Assembly: GCA_028752905.1 (NCBI GenBank)
Contig: JAQNBH010000007.1
Span: forward strand, 11,040,419-11,104,418
DNA: 64,000 bases
Source of the DNA: Cladorhizidae sp. MBARI D1340-BT2
Taxonomy: Eukaryota; Porifera; Demospongiae; Poecilosclerida; Cladorhizidae
Reading direction: 5' to 3'
Shown: positions 25,729 to 37,105 of the stretch, one piece after another
Layout: every line of letters starts with the position of its first letter
Numbering within the stretch: the first letter of the stretch is position 1
Position numbers and translations under genes: made by a program
Notes under the pieces: generated by a model
What the model saw: the letters and a program-made list of their open reading frames with translations, nothing else
The model's database searches: none
What the model was told of the DNA's origin: nothing

Positions 25729-25854
25729 TAAATCCTGCTTGAATGGTGAATTGGATAGGTATCCAACTCTCTTCTGGGATGTGTCCAAGTGAAACTTCAT
25801 GAACACAGAGCTCGAAAGTGCTTCCTTCACTAGTCTTGATAATAAATGAAGGGT
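25729..25854 (-). CDS. Calx-beta exon, first half (domain 1)
   Basis: This 42-codon exon is the most 5' one seen. It encodes a strand pattern beginning D-P-S-F-I-I, then a T-S-E-G turn, and ending in I-Q-A-G-F before a GTAAGAA donor. It aligns with the first-half exons at 18651 and 9006 (S-I-I-P-T-R-E-G). The start chosen (acceptor TTTTTGTTAG) keeps the phase-1 rule of the other exons. A stronger-looking acceptor ending TTTGTTTCAG would start the exon at 25880 and add about eight codons, giving a better length match to the other first halves but a phase-2 start. The sequence alone does not decide between them. Confidence 0.7.
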
Positions 25855-25880
25855 CTAACAAAAAGACGTGAACATTTGAG

Positions 25881-27520
25881 CTGAAACAAACAAACAAATT
25901 GTTACCATTTTGGGCCACTGTATGTTATTGGTGTAAATCTGCTTAATATTTGGATTAGATAGAACAGGTGTTTAGATACACTATGATATACCTATCAAAA
26001 CAATTAAACAAAAATGGTATGCACCCCTTAAAAGTATATTATTCTGAAAGTAGCTTTATGACTATGTTGTATTTCAGTTGTAATAAAAGTTTATCTACTG
26101 CTCTGTGATACTAATGTATGCTCAACTGTTGGCAAAAAATGAATAACTCGAAGGAAATGGAAAGTCTAAATGTATAAAGTTTGTTGTGTAATGTCATAGT
26201 TGAGCAGTCAGTATACTGAATGTTGAGAAGTACTCTATTCCAGCAGTTATAATATTGAAAACCAAACAACTTTAGTGTCTGTGCTTAGTGAAGTATGTAT
26301 GAGCTTCTGCAACTCCTGAGGGTCTAGATTTAAACAACCTTGGTTCATTTTGTTGAACTCGAACAAGTTAGCACATAACAATGTCTTGGTCATTGTTGTT
26401 TTGTCAATGTAGCCTTCCACTTGGTAGAAGTCAGTTGTAAGAGTTGAGAACCAGATAGCTGATGTTTGTCTCCTAACAACAACAAAACTATCAGTAAATT
26501 AACCAAGGAAAAGAATACAGAATATATGGATGGAAATGGTTGAGAACTCTTACATGCCTGATAATTTTTACCCATTTAGAGTTTTCTGCAATCAAAATAT
26601 CCGATTAATCATCAAGGCATTGGTTCTTCTTGTACTGAAATTGTTATGGATGGACCTTTGTATGCAAGTTATTCAAGGGGGAAAAGATCGCTGCCATGAT
26701 AACATCTATGATGTGCATCCCATAGTATTATATCATATGCATGAACTGCATGTCAGGAGAATACTTGAACCATTGAGCATTGTGTAATTTTGCTGACTAA
26801 TAAATTAATAAATTACAAGGAATCATAGTGGATGGCTGAGGGAAGTCATATTCGAGAAATACAATGTAAGACCTTCTCTGTGATTAACTTAAAATTTGTG
26901 TTTCTTGACGTTTCTGCTAGCCTTCCTCAGGAAGAAGACTAGGGTATCTGGCTGAAACATCAAGAAACAATTTTTAGGTTATCATTTAATATAATAGTCA
27001 AGATTATCTGACACTTCACCATCCAGGAGAGCTACCGAAGAAAATTAAAAGTAAAATCTGATCTAGTTGAGAGTAAATGGACCAAGGTAAGGACTTAGTG
27101 ATGGTTCATTTATTAGAGAGAAGAGACAACAATGGTGGTTGTGCTAATGAAGAGAACAGTAACTGGAGTGGGTCATTAGGTCAAAACAGGTATGACAACA
27201 TGTGCTAAGAGAAAGCAGGAGTAGGTGGAGGGAAAATTTCCCAATAGCAAGATGGGGAAGAAGACTCTATAGCTGATGCCCAAGGTAAATGACCATATGA
27301 ACATCATCAATATTGGAGGTGGAATGGTCATGATTTGGTGGAAAATCAACAGAGAAACAGTCCAGAGGATGATGAGAGACTTCTACACATTGCAGAATAT
27401 CATCCACAAATCCTGCAGGGCCATAGCAAGTGGTCGGGTTGGTCGGGTTTTGGATAATTTGTTTTAAAAATTAAAAAAAATTTTTTTAATTTCTATTTAA
27501 TTTTTTAATTTTTTTACATA
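25881..27520. other. Intergenic or 5' intron sequence without supported gene
   Basis: No further Calx-beta exon is visible upstream of 25880. Short open frames at 26390-26787 and 27276-27467 lack recognisable motifs or codon structure. The only structure seen is the inverted repeat at 26886-26980. Confidence 0.5.
26886..26980. repeat. Imperfect hairpin, ~28-bp stem
   Basis: The left arm 26886-26914 (contains TTTCTTGACGTTTC) pairs with the right arm 26954-26980 (GAAACATCAAGAAACA) around a 39-base centre that includes a second small palindrome TTCCTCAGGAA. It could be a short non-autonomous element or a structured end of a larger decayed one. The family is not recognised. Confidence 0.6.
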
Positions 27521-27524
27521 GGTA

Positions 27525-27815
27525 TAACTATAGGCAAGTTACTAGACCATAAAGTGGAGGGACCTCAAAAACCTGCATCCCAAAAACTGCATCCAGAATA
27601 AATCCAGATGCTAAGTGCCAAAAAAATAGAAATGGTACGATTGAGCCGCATGGTCAAGCACGCAGGTGGAAAATTGATTACGTTGATTTTCAACGTAATC
27701 AATTTTCCACCAGCGCTCTAGACCACGTACTAAAATTTTAACGCCTAATGAAAAAGGTCATTGCATAGTCTAGGGCTTCCTCTAGCCACTCCAAATATTT
27801 TGCACTTGGCAATCT
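27525..27815. mobile_element. Foldback (long inverted repeat) element, partial
   Basis: This segment matches the 0.7-kb foldback at 40879-41590: the G-I-T-I-G-K-L-L-D coding strip, the phrase GGAGGGACCT, a central palindrome, then TTTTAACGCCTA and CTTCCTCTAGCCACTC. Its centre is a perfect 22-bp stem (27665-27686 with 27690-27711) around a TTT loop. The outer left arm is missing or diverged. The right arm stops where the hAT remnant begins, so the hAT sequence abuts it directly. Confidence 0.78.
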
Positions 27816-30094
27816 TGAGTTGGCGTAGTTTTGGTGTAAAAAAGCCAATATATCGTAGCTTTCAGCCTCCATGGTATTCTCAGTGGCCTTTTTTGCACTA
27901 TGTGAAATCCAAATATGTCGTTCTTTGCCATACCTGTTTAATTTGAAGAGGATGAAGACGAGCACTAAATCCGATCCAGCTTTTGTAAGTTATTTTGCTA
28001 AGTTTACTGTTAGATAACTAGAGCAAGATATTTTTATTTTTAAACAGGAAAAGCTGCATCAACATAAGTTGGTTTTCATGCAGGTCCTGTATACAAAATG
28101 CATACATATTTTATGTTCCAATTACGTATCACCTACTATTTTTACAGCAGTGTTGGGTTATTTTAAATCCAACTTATTTTCAAATAATATTATGATAGCT
28201 TTATTATTATAACAGGTTATACGAGGATTCTCACTGGAAGGATGGAACAATTTGCTTTAAAACTCACGAGAAAAGTGCTTGTCATCGTGAAGCTGTGGAT
28301 GTTGTAATTACAATACCTTCAAGTACACAAGATATTGGTAGACAACTCTCTCGCCAAAATGCAAAACTAAAAGAAAGCAACCGAGAAGCTGTATATCAGA
28401 TAATGACATCTGTCAAGTTCTTAGCTCGATAAGGACTTTCTCTAAGAGAAGATAAAGATGAGAAAGATGGAAATTTGCATCAACTGCTCTTAATGCGATC
28501 GAAAGAAGATACGAACCTTGCTGACTGGCTAAAGAGAAAGGAGTCCCGAGATACAAAATGACGATGTTAAAACTGATGAGTCTCCAAATCCAGCGTGGGA
28601 TTACATCCCTGCTTCAGTCCTCCTCATTCCTTACCATTATGGCAGATGAGACAACTGACATCTCAAACAGAGAGCAAGTCACACTGTTCCTCCGTTGGGT
28701 ATAACTGAAGGTTTAGATGTGCATGAAGAATTCCTTGGATTATACTCTGTTGATTCTATTGATGCTGCTACTCTGGCATCTGTTATCCAGGACCTCTTTC
28801 TGAGACTGAATCTAAATTTAGAAAGACTCTGCGGTCAGTGCTATGATGGGGCAAGTGCCATGAGTGGGAGTAAAAGCGGAGTTGCAAAAAGAATCAAAGA
28901 TCTAGAACCCAGGGGATTTTTACTCATTGCTATGGACATGCTCTTAACCTTGTGGCTTGTGACATGATTAAACAATCTAAGTTAATGAAAAATTCCTTAG
29001 AGACCACACATGAGCTAATTAAGTACTCTCCACGAAGACAGGGAATCTTTCAAAGGATCAAAGAGAACTTTTCCAGCAGTTGTTCTCCAGGTATCAGAGT
29101 CTTGTGCCCTACAACAGTTAAAGATGAAGACTTGTAAGCATCATGGATAATTTCGAAGTTTTGAAAGATACCTGGGAAGAAGCGGTTGAAGTGGTGAAAG
29201 ACTCAGAAACTAAAGCTAGGATTCGTGGTGTATCTACACAGATGAGTACATTTGACTATCTATTTGGCAATCTGCTTTGTCATATGATTTTAAAACATGC
29301 AGACAATCTTAGTCATTACACTCCAACATAAATCATTATCAGCAGCAGAGGGTCAGCAGATTGCTAAGATGACAATTCAAACCCTCAAATCTATCCGAAA
29401 TGATCAGTCCTTTGATCTATTCTGGCAAAAAGTCAACCGTAAAGCTGAAGAATTTGACATCGATGAGCCTCAGCTACCAAGGTGACGCAGACAAACAATG
29501 ATGATGGCAACTCTAGCGGTCATTTTCATGATAACCCAAAAGTGTACAGGAAGCATTACTACGAAGTAGTAGACTTGATTGTCAATTGTATGAAGAAAGG
29601 TTCAATCAAACAGGCTATGCGATTTACCAAACTCTTAAATCTCTTTTAAGAAAGGCATGTAAGGAAGAAGATTTTGATCCTGATCTTAAAATTGTTTGTG
29701 ATTTCTACAAGGATAACTTTGACCCAGGCCTATTGGAGATTCAGCTTCAAACACTAGGAGTGCATTTAGAGGGGTTATGAATGAAATAGCTAATCCTACT
29801 ATATTTGACGTCAAAAGTTAACTACTTTCTCTTTCTTGTGGTCAAGTGTCTCTGCTCTCGCAAGTGAAGCATCTAATGGAACTCATTTTGGCAACAAATG
29901 CATAATCGAAAAGATCATTTAGTACCTTAAGACGTGTTAAGAACTATCTCAGGTCAAGCATGACTCAAGAACGTCTAAACCATCTGATGATGCTCCATGT
30001 GCACAAGCAACAGACAGATGTACTGGATCTCAAGTTTGCGGAGAATGAATTTATCTCCTCAGATCATCACTCTAATATTTTTGCTAAGTATTGA
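27816..30094 (+). mobile_element. Decayed hAT transposase (DUF4371/ZMYM1-like), with intron
   Basis: Broken but nearly full-length hAT transposase, same broad family as the fossils in the 9.6-kb units. In order it shows K-K-P-I-Y-R-S-F-Q-P-P-W-Y and L-C-H-T-C of the TTF zinc finger (27830-27935), and an intron 27985-28215. The catalytic-site strip M-A-D-E-T-T-D-I-S follows (28638-28665). Next come L-C-G-Q-C-Y-D-G-A-S-A-M-S-G (~28830-28866) and W-E-E-A-V-E-V-V-K-D-S-E-T-K-A-R-I. The hATC tail R-R-V-K-N-Y-L-R-S-S-M-T-Q-E-R-L leads to the ancestral stop at 30092-30094. At least six frameshifts or stops make it non-functional. No terminal inverted repeats or target-site duplication were found. 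Confidence 0.85.
27985..28215 (+). other. Intron inside the hAT remnant
   Basis: A GTAAGT donor follows A-F codons and a TTATTATAACAG acceptor precedes V-I-R-G-F-S. Joining them restores the contiguous block D-P-A-F-V-I-R-G-F-S expected before the W-K-D-G-T-I-C-F segment in this family. It is phase 0 and 231 bp long. The unit 1-3 fossils have no inserted sequence at this point. Confidence 0.7.
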
Positions 30095-31690
30095 TCTAAC
30101 GTTTCATAGTGATTTTCATAGTAAACTGATTCTTTAAACATTTATAATATATATAGCTTAATAACATGATAATCTGTGTTTTCTCGGCATCTGTCCAAAA
30201 TTTTGCTTGGCATCTGTCAAAAAAAAATTCTCACGACACCTGCAGTGGTAGGAAACGAGGCAAGGCTAAAACGTGGTATGTTTGTAATCACATTATATAA
30301 GGCCAGGCAAACTAGATTCCTTGTTTCTCATCACCGCCCGCCTCACTTTGAAGCCACCACTTCAACCTACATTGTTGGTTAAATTTGTGGACACACCCAT
30401 TATAATTATACCACAACCATCTCATTCCCAATGGTATGAAGAAGCCATGTGACTATTATTTCTTTTGTGACTGACGCAAGTATTTCTCTTTCAAGCTGGT
30501 TTGTTAGATGTTGGTGTTTTTTAAAAGCACTGTTTTGTTGGATGGACAGTCGTTCTTTTTGTGGCGATTGGCAATTGTTTTGACTAAAAAGAAATTCACA
30601 ATAATGACCTGCCTCCCTCACCAATATTTAAAACATGGGTGACGAGAAACAGTTACCTGGCCTAAAACATGAACATCGGTGTTTAAAATCCATTGTCTGT
30701 ACTATCATAGGAATATAAATGTGTGCACAGGTATTTCCTGCTGAAGATTTGATGCATGCACATTTTCCTGCTAAATTTTACTATATCCGTATATAACCAC
30801 ACCCACTTTCTGTCACACCCACTTCCTGACCCGACCAATACAAATTTGCTTGCTATGGCCCTGTCCTGGATGCATGAACACCACTAAGGGTTAGATCTGG
30901 GTCTCTGTGATGGGAGGAAGCACACTCAAAGAACCGATGATCGAGGTGGTATTGGATGTGGACAGAGAAGAAGCTTCTGGCACGTGTGTATGATAACTTG
31001 CAATATGACAAATAGACCTGATGTTAAGGTGATGGCAGAGCAGATGTGGAAGCAAACTCGCAAGAAGAAGTAGGAGGAGGAGTAAGAGCTGGGAGATATG
31101 AGGATGGCATGTTCAGACAAGATGAAGATAGGAAGGAGAGCAAGAAGAAGCTGAGAGATGGAGGCATGTGCACAAAGTCAGTCTCGATGGTGGATATGAT
31201 GATCAATCAAACTGACAGAGGAGCTGATGAATCAATCCAGAAGGAGGACCCCAACACTCATACACCTGATGGATGAAGTGGAGAGAAAGAAGAACATGAC
31301 CACCTGATCAACAGGTCACTTAGGAGGATGGAGTCTGACCTGAAGGAGATAGTGCTGGTTATGATGTCATTGAAACTAGCCAGTTAGAGGCAAGATGGGA
31401 AGGCTATTACGAGGTGGTGAAGAATCTGTTATGGATGACTTCAAAATAAGGATGATGAACAGGGCCCAGAAACTGAGTGTATTCCGGATGGTGACACACC
31501 AGGGGTGATGGAGAGGGCAGCCATCACCATACTAACCGAAGATGCATATCTTGTCCACTTACAAGCCTATAGAGTGGCAGGCCAGGTACAAGGGACTGAA
31601 GTCAGACCTGAAGCAGATGTTCAAAGCAAAGACTGTTCTAGCCCTATCAAAGCACCTGGGCATCTCTGATAAATTTTGGTCCCTAAGAAG
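30095..31690. other. Sequence between hAT and gypsy remnants
   Basis: 30095-31020 shows nothing recognisable. From ~31020 the plus strand becomes purine-rich, with charged coding strips (31046-31276; M-M-N-R-A-Q-K-L-S-V near 31452). These may be the decayed gag or upstream pol part of the gypsy element at 31691, but no CCHC knuckle or protease motif is readable. A gag assignment is only a guess. Confidence 0.3.
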
Positions 31691-32160
31691 GATAGAACTC
31701 TATGCCTGCTACTATCACCAAATAAGGTAACAGAACTGGATCCCTACCACATGCCACGAGTCGACGACTTGATAGACAGCCTAAACAGAGCAGGGTAGCT
31801 GTAGACCTGACCATACGTAACTTACTGGCAGGTGCCTATGGTGGTGGAATCCTGGCACAACGCAGCATTTGATTTAAAGATTGGTAAATATAAATTTACT
31901 AGAAGGCCCTTTCCTTTTCACTGGTGGGGGTGGCCAACAGTATTTCAGCAAATAAAGAGCACCATGCTGACAGCCACTTTCACTTTACAGTGGTCAACAT
32001 GGACATGTTGTCATCTTTAGCAGGAGTTGGGACAAGCACCTAATCTACCTGTGGATGGCGCTACAAGACACACTCAAAGAAGCGTGATTGATTGCCCGGC
32101 ATTCTAGGTGTCATCTGTGATGACAGGAGTACAAATACTTGGGCCATGCTATGAATCACT
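31691..32160 (+). pseudogene. Ty3/gypsy reverse transcriptase fragment, decayed
   Basis: Three-frame reading recovers a gypsy-type RT. It shows D-P-Y-H-M-P-R-V-D-D-L-I-D-S-L (from 31739), then Q-V-P-M-V-V-E-S and F-D-L-K-I-G-K-Y-K-F-T-R-R-P-F (31830-31915). The thumb-side strips S-W-D-K-H-L-I-Y-L-W-M-A-L-Q and Y-K-Y-L-G-H-A-M follow (~32025-32150). The Y-x-D-D catalytic strip is corrupted. Several frameshifts and stops are present. No LTR was found for this fragment. It is related in class, but not shown to be identical, to the element at 63320. Confidence 0.75.
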
Positions 32161-33489
32161 ACATTTATTGACCATAAAAAATGCTGTTCAAGGTTGCAGC
32201 AAAACACATATGCATTTCATTTCAAATTCCCTAATCCTGACCCCCTAGAAAGTTGCATGCACATCCATGTTTCCTGCATCTTTGGCACAAAAAGGTGGCA
32301 GGTCAGTTATTTTGTCCTTGTGTGTGTGGTAGACTGGGAGGCTATAAAAATGTGATTGGCCAGCCAACTGTGAGATGTAACACGAGTCCAGTATAGCATA
32401 AGATGTAAGCCTCACTGATTCTATCATGGTAGTTGACTCCAGTGGAAGACTTCTGCATCCAAGAGACGAAAGCACCGAAAGAATATTACCGCAGAACAAC
32501 AGTCAGATACTATAGCACAGGACATCCATCCAGCAATTAGCTTGATTTTGGTAAAATTTGTCAAGTTGGTGGACCAGCATAAGCTTTACAATCATAAGAA
32601 GTATATCTTGCTCAGAGTAATTTGCTCCCAAACATGGCTACAAGTTCCCTTATTGCATTGCAAATGTCTACAGTGTTACTTCCGGTCTAATTAGCTTACA
32701 AAGTATAATACCATACCTGAATTGCTTCCTGTAGTAAAACACAGTAGAGTCTTGTGCCTATTCACGTGATGTTTCGCAGTTGTTGGCCAATCAGAATGCT
32801 GTTAGACTTGTTTCACTGTTTGGTGGAAACAGTGAAATTGCAGAGAAAGAAGTAAAATGCGCTCTAATAAACATGCGCAAATCTAATTGGTATAATTATT
32901 TTGTGAAGACAAAGTATGGAATTTCCATTCTGTATATAGCAGCTTGCTAACTATGTAAGACCAATTATCTATCTTAATTAAGTTTTTTCTTCTCTTCTGC
33001 ATTTCTTATTGTGTAGTGCTAACACGATGTAGCATCATTTGTTGTGAAAACTTTGTATGAATAGCACTCATAATGTAGTGAGAATGGCTTAGCTTTGCCT
33101 TTGCTTTGTGCCAATGTTTTGCTGTCCCTGCTAATTTACTTGTAGTAAAATTTATACCAAATTTTACTGCAAACCATGCTATTACCTATAGTAATGGTCT
33201 GGTTTACTCTGAAACTCAAGATGGATGGATGATACTGAACTTCTCTTTCCTGTTTGGAGAGGGTGAATCTTTTATGAGGAATTAAGATTTCTTGTAATTA
33301 AAGAATTCATTAAGATAGTGGAGAGATTGGGGAACACTTTTGCAAGGGTGAGAAGATTCCACCAGACTGCAGTCCAGAAACCACTGTGTATACCACTGGA
33401 ATGGAACATCAACAGCAGAAGATAGATAATCTATTTTAATCATAAAGCATAACAAGTGATTCACCAAAAAAACCGCTAAACCTTTGATT
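32161..33489. other. No supported gene
   Basis: Short open frames only (for example 32245-32499 minus). A perfect 11-bp hairpin at 32811-32837 (TTTCACTGTTT / AAACAGTGAAA, 5-base loop) follows a CCAATCAG string. Neither is tied to a transcript. Confidence 0.4.
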
Positions 33490-34880
33490 TATTGCAGAGA
33501 CAGTGGTCAACAAGAATTGCTTTGAGAGGCCATGATTATGACAGACTTGGGGTTGAAAGTAGTACTCCACAAGCCCAACATGGTAATTTTCTTGCTTTGC
33601 TGCAGTTTCGTGTTCTAGCAGGAGATAAAATGCTTAAGTAGCAAACATAAACTGCTGCAGGTAATGCTAGCAAGACAGTTCAAAATTAATTAATTTCCAT
33701 TAATCCTTGGTAAAATTAGACAAGCAATTTTTTTCTCGGTGATTGCAGATGAAACAACAGACAATGCCAATGGCAAGCAAGTTTTGATCAGTTTTTAATT
33801 ATAATTGAAAAATTTCTTGAATCATTTGTGTGACCAATGGTGTTTGTGGTCCAGCCACTTCCTTAGTTAGCTTAGTGATTGGCAACTATACTTCATGGTC
33901 AGTCCTAAGATGGCCTGGGGCAATGGGTGGCAAAGCCAAGTGTGTAGCTTCCCGCAACAGCACAAAATACCCTAATCTTTATACACCCACTGTGTCACAC
34001 AGGCTTAATCACTGTGTCATGAAATGTTGTAGCAATTGTGATGACCAACATGATGCAGACTTCGGACACTATATCTCGGTATTTTAGCACATCACCAAAG
34101 AGTTAGAACCATGGAGTGCTGATGATGAAAGAAAGAAAAAAATAAGAGACATGTGCCGAATATGCTTGGTTGAACATCATGAATATATTCACTAAGTTGC
34201 AATCAGCGAGCCAGCAAAGTAGAACAGAGAGACTCTTCATTCATTCTTTTTTACCATGTCACAATTCTTATTTAATGAAGCTTTAGTACTTACACATACT
34301 TCCCTGTATCACAGTGTAAAGGTGCAAGTCTGCTATATGAACAAATTAGTCCCACAAGGATATATCATCCATGTTAGCTGGTGCAGTCAATACTTCTACC
34401 ATGATCTGCCGTGAGATTCTAATGTAGTGAGCCAACAGAGTGGAACAGAGAGACTCTTCATTCATCGTTTTTTGCCATGTCACAATTCTCATTTAATGAA
34501 GCTTTAGTACTTAGACCGAAAGTATACTTCCCTGTATCAAAGGGATCGGTGTAAAGCTGCTGGTCTGCTATATGAATATGATTAGTGTGCACAACGATAT
34601 GTCATCCATGTTTAAGCTGGGAGGCACAAGTGCAGACGATACTTCTACCATAATCTGCTATGGAATTCTAATATAGAGTTGGAATGATAGTAACCTATGA
34701 ATTATCCACTTCATTTCTTTGCATGGCCTTGTTGGAAGGGTCATCTACCAAAAGTACTGTATTATATTGTTCTATTGTAGCATGTTATGGAGAGAGTATA
34801 AGCAACCCTGCATGATGTTAAAGTAGGTTTTTGTATAATGTAGCTGAACACAAAAATGTCGAAGAAATTTTAGCTCTTGT
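33490..34880 (+). mobile_element. Second decayed hAT transposase (ZMYM1-like subfamily)
   Basis: Plus-strand remnants of a different DUF4371 hAT lineage. The run R-I-A-L-R-G-H-D-Y-D is followed by N-F-L-A-L-L-Q-F-R-V-L-A-G-D-K (33500-33635). Next come the catalytic strip V-I-A-D-E-T-T-D-N-A-N-G-K-Q (33738-33780) and S-T-K-Y-P-N-L-Y-T-P-T-V-S-H-R-L-N with C-V-M-K-C-C-S (33960-34035). The block M-S-Q-F-S-F-N-E-A-L-V-L occurs twice because of a local duplication. Stops and frameshifts are throughout. The C-terminal dimerisation region is not found. Confidence 0.72.
34199..34680 (+). repeat. Local tandem duplication within the hAT remnant (~240 bp)
   Basis: Two diverged copies, ~34199-34425 and ~34426-34680, share AACAGAGAGACTCTTCATTC, the CATGTCACAATTCT strip and the ACTTCTACCAT strip in the same order. 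The duplication arose in an element that was already, or later, dead, since both copies carry stops. Confidence 0.75.
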
Positions 34881-35937
34881 TTTTTTTTTTGCCCCTTGGG
34901 TAGGATTAGTTCAACATAGCTACTGCAGTACTCCACATAACACAACAACCAGTATACTCAACCAACATTTTCCCATGTACTATCATATAACAACATGATT
35001 TGTTGTTATGATTGTTTTTGCAGTTGAGTGGTAACATGGTAACACTACATAGCTAATGCAGTAATCTCAATAGAATGAGACCTAACACACCAAGTCCAAT
35101 GGCTGCAGTGCTGGTCGCAAACCTATAAATATTTTCATTAGCCAACAGACATGTATCTCCCCGCCAGGAATTTTTATTGGCGATTAAAAATTAGTTTTGT
35201 GTTTTATGTGTGAACATAGTTGATGTCATGTGATGCTCTATCTTGTTTGGTAAGCGAATACTAACTGAAGCTTGTGTTGGAGGGAAAACAGCCATTGCCT
35301 TAAGGGAACACATCTTTGATGACAGGATAATTGTCTTCTACAGTACATTCGTGGACATCAATCTAAAAAAACAACAACCAAGTAGCTCTTTCTAGCCACA
35401 ATATTTAGAGCTGACACAGATGTTCATCCACTGACCAGCTAATATTCGACTTCTGTGGACACGCACTTCCTTCTAAAATCATGAAGGATAAATCCAATTT
35501 ACCAATTTACCAGAGAAGATGCTGCATTTATTCTCTTTTTTCAGAGAAATAAGCTTCTCAAAAATCCAACTGATTGTTTAAATTACAAATGTACGGCCAG
35601 TTTGCTACCTTAGCAAAGGATATGAGTCAGGCTGGAAACATTTTTGGTTAAATGCACAATAGCATCAAAATCGCTTGTATTTCTTGGCATTTGGGTGGCC
35701 CTCAGCTCTATATATATACTTATCCAGCACTCCCATTGTGCATTAGATACCAATATTCATATACTATATGTATATATATATAATATATAATGCACATTAA
35801 CAACATGATTTGTTGTTGTCAATCGGTATCAGAAACATGACATACTTTTAACCTACATTAGACATGCATATTCTCACCAGGCATTAATGTGATTAATCTT
35901 AGACTAAACCATATTTTGAAAACACTAACTAAATGTT

Positions 35938-36225
35938 GCGGTTACAACTTTGGAGCTTTGTAGATTCTGCACACTTTCATTTATGAACTCTCAGAAGATA
36001 AGTCTCTCTGTGTGCTCTGTTTTGATAAGAATTTTCATAAGTATAACAATACAAAGTTGCCTGCAAAAAAGTGGGGTACTTTTGAAGACCTGAATTTGCT
36101 GCAATTGTGCCTCCTTGGAAAGTGCTAGACAATTGAAACCTGTATCTGTAGCAAGAGGAATCTCTTCTCTATGGGATGATTTCTTTCTAAAATGTGAGTT
36201 AGTGGTCAAGTGTGGGTGATGAAAA
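35938..36225 (+). repeat. Diverged copy of the 3.1-kb-repeat / foldback module
   Basis: It aligns across about 290 bp with 56401-56700. Shared strings are GTAGATTCTGCACACTT near the start, CTCTCTGTG, a TTGGAAGG-like strip, AGACAATTGAA, CAAGAGGA and GAGTTAGTGGTCAAG at the end. The first third also matches the outer arms of the foldback at 40879-41590. It is isolated from the rest of the 3.1-kb unit. Confidence 0.65.
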
Positions 36226-36939
36226 TCATTATTATGCACCAGAAAAAAATTGATTGCCAACCAGGGGAACTTGACGACCTACTCATATTTTAGCTGCTAA
36301 AGAAAAAACTCATCCCATAGAGGAGTACTTCCTGAGGTACTCATTTGAACTGTCTTAACTTGACTCTCCATGAGTGACGCTAGCAGCCCTTCAAGATTTG
36401 TAGGTAACCCACTTTAATTGCATATAACCTACACCACCACAAAAAAATAACCTCAGCAAAGCACGCTACAATAGAAGTATTTTTTAATGAATATAACCGA
36501 ATTTCATTAACTACCTTTTTATGCTTTATCCTTTACATTTGGATGGGCCACTGCACATACATCATAAAGATTGTATAGTACATCAGCTCAACATATCTAC
36601 CATTGACTGAACCTACAAAGTGCAACAACCATTTGCTCGACAGGATGTAAATCTCAACATTTTCCCCTGCACTAGTATATAGAAATACCAGTATGTACTA
36701 AAAAATATGACTACTCGGGAAACAAAAATTTGTAGACCAGAATCATTTACAGAACCTTTACCTATAATGCAATATTATTATACCACTTTCTTTTAAATCT
36801 ATGTTATATTAACTGTCCATTTTATTAACTCCCTCATAGGTGTAAGCATAAATATGCCAAAAAATTCAATTTAATTTTTTTTTAGTCAAAGCGCCATAAG
36901 AAATTGATCGTAGATATCCTATAGAGGTATATTTTATTA

Positions 36940-37105
36940 CATGCCTATGAAGGCAATAATTTCTTGATAACTAGGGGGGGGCATTGAAAAGCATACATCG
37001 TTCCCATGCCTATGAAGCTATAATCATTGGAACTAGGGGCAAAATATTGAGGGGAAACACCATTCACATGCCTAAGAATTTAGTAACTAGGAGGGGAAAT
37101 ATTGG
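36940..37105 (+). repeat. Short imperfect direct repeats (3 x ~65 bp)
   Basis: Three successive copies contain CATGCCTA(T/A)GAA, then an AACTAGG(G) string followed by a G-run, then ATTGA. They are strongly degenerate and of no known function. Confidence 0.5.

Larger units (their letters stand above)
3627..25854 (-). other. Multi-exon gene with tandem Calx-beta domains (locus span)
   Basis: Ten exons on the minus strand run from 25854 down to 3627 and encode five Calx-beta domains in a row. Each domain is split over two exons: a first-half exon (beta strands before the D-Y loop) and a second-half exon ending in the acidic D-N-D/E-S/G motif. Exon lengths are multiples of three (126, 189, 141, 198, 156, 204, 141, 198, 156, 204) and boundaries are phase 1-1, so exons can be duplicated without breaking the frame. 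No signal peptide, transmembrane segment, start or stop is visible, so both ends lie outside the window. Calx-beta domains bind calcium and build extracellular adhesion proteins (sponge aggregation factors, ADGRV1, FRAS/FREM) and Na/Ca exchangers. An extracellular adhesion role is an inference; N-glycosylation sequons in several exons agree with it. Confidence 0.85.

Noticed and set aside
32761..32840. CCAATCAG string followed by a perfect 11-bp hairpin, possible promoter or small RNA
   Set aside because: No TATA box, transcript or gene is attached; a single short hairpin is expected by chance in 64 kb.
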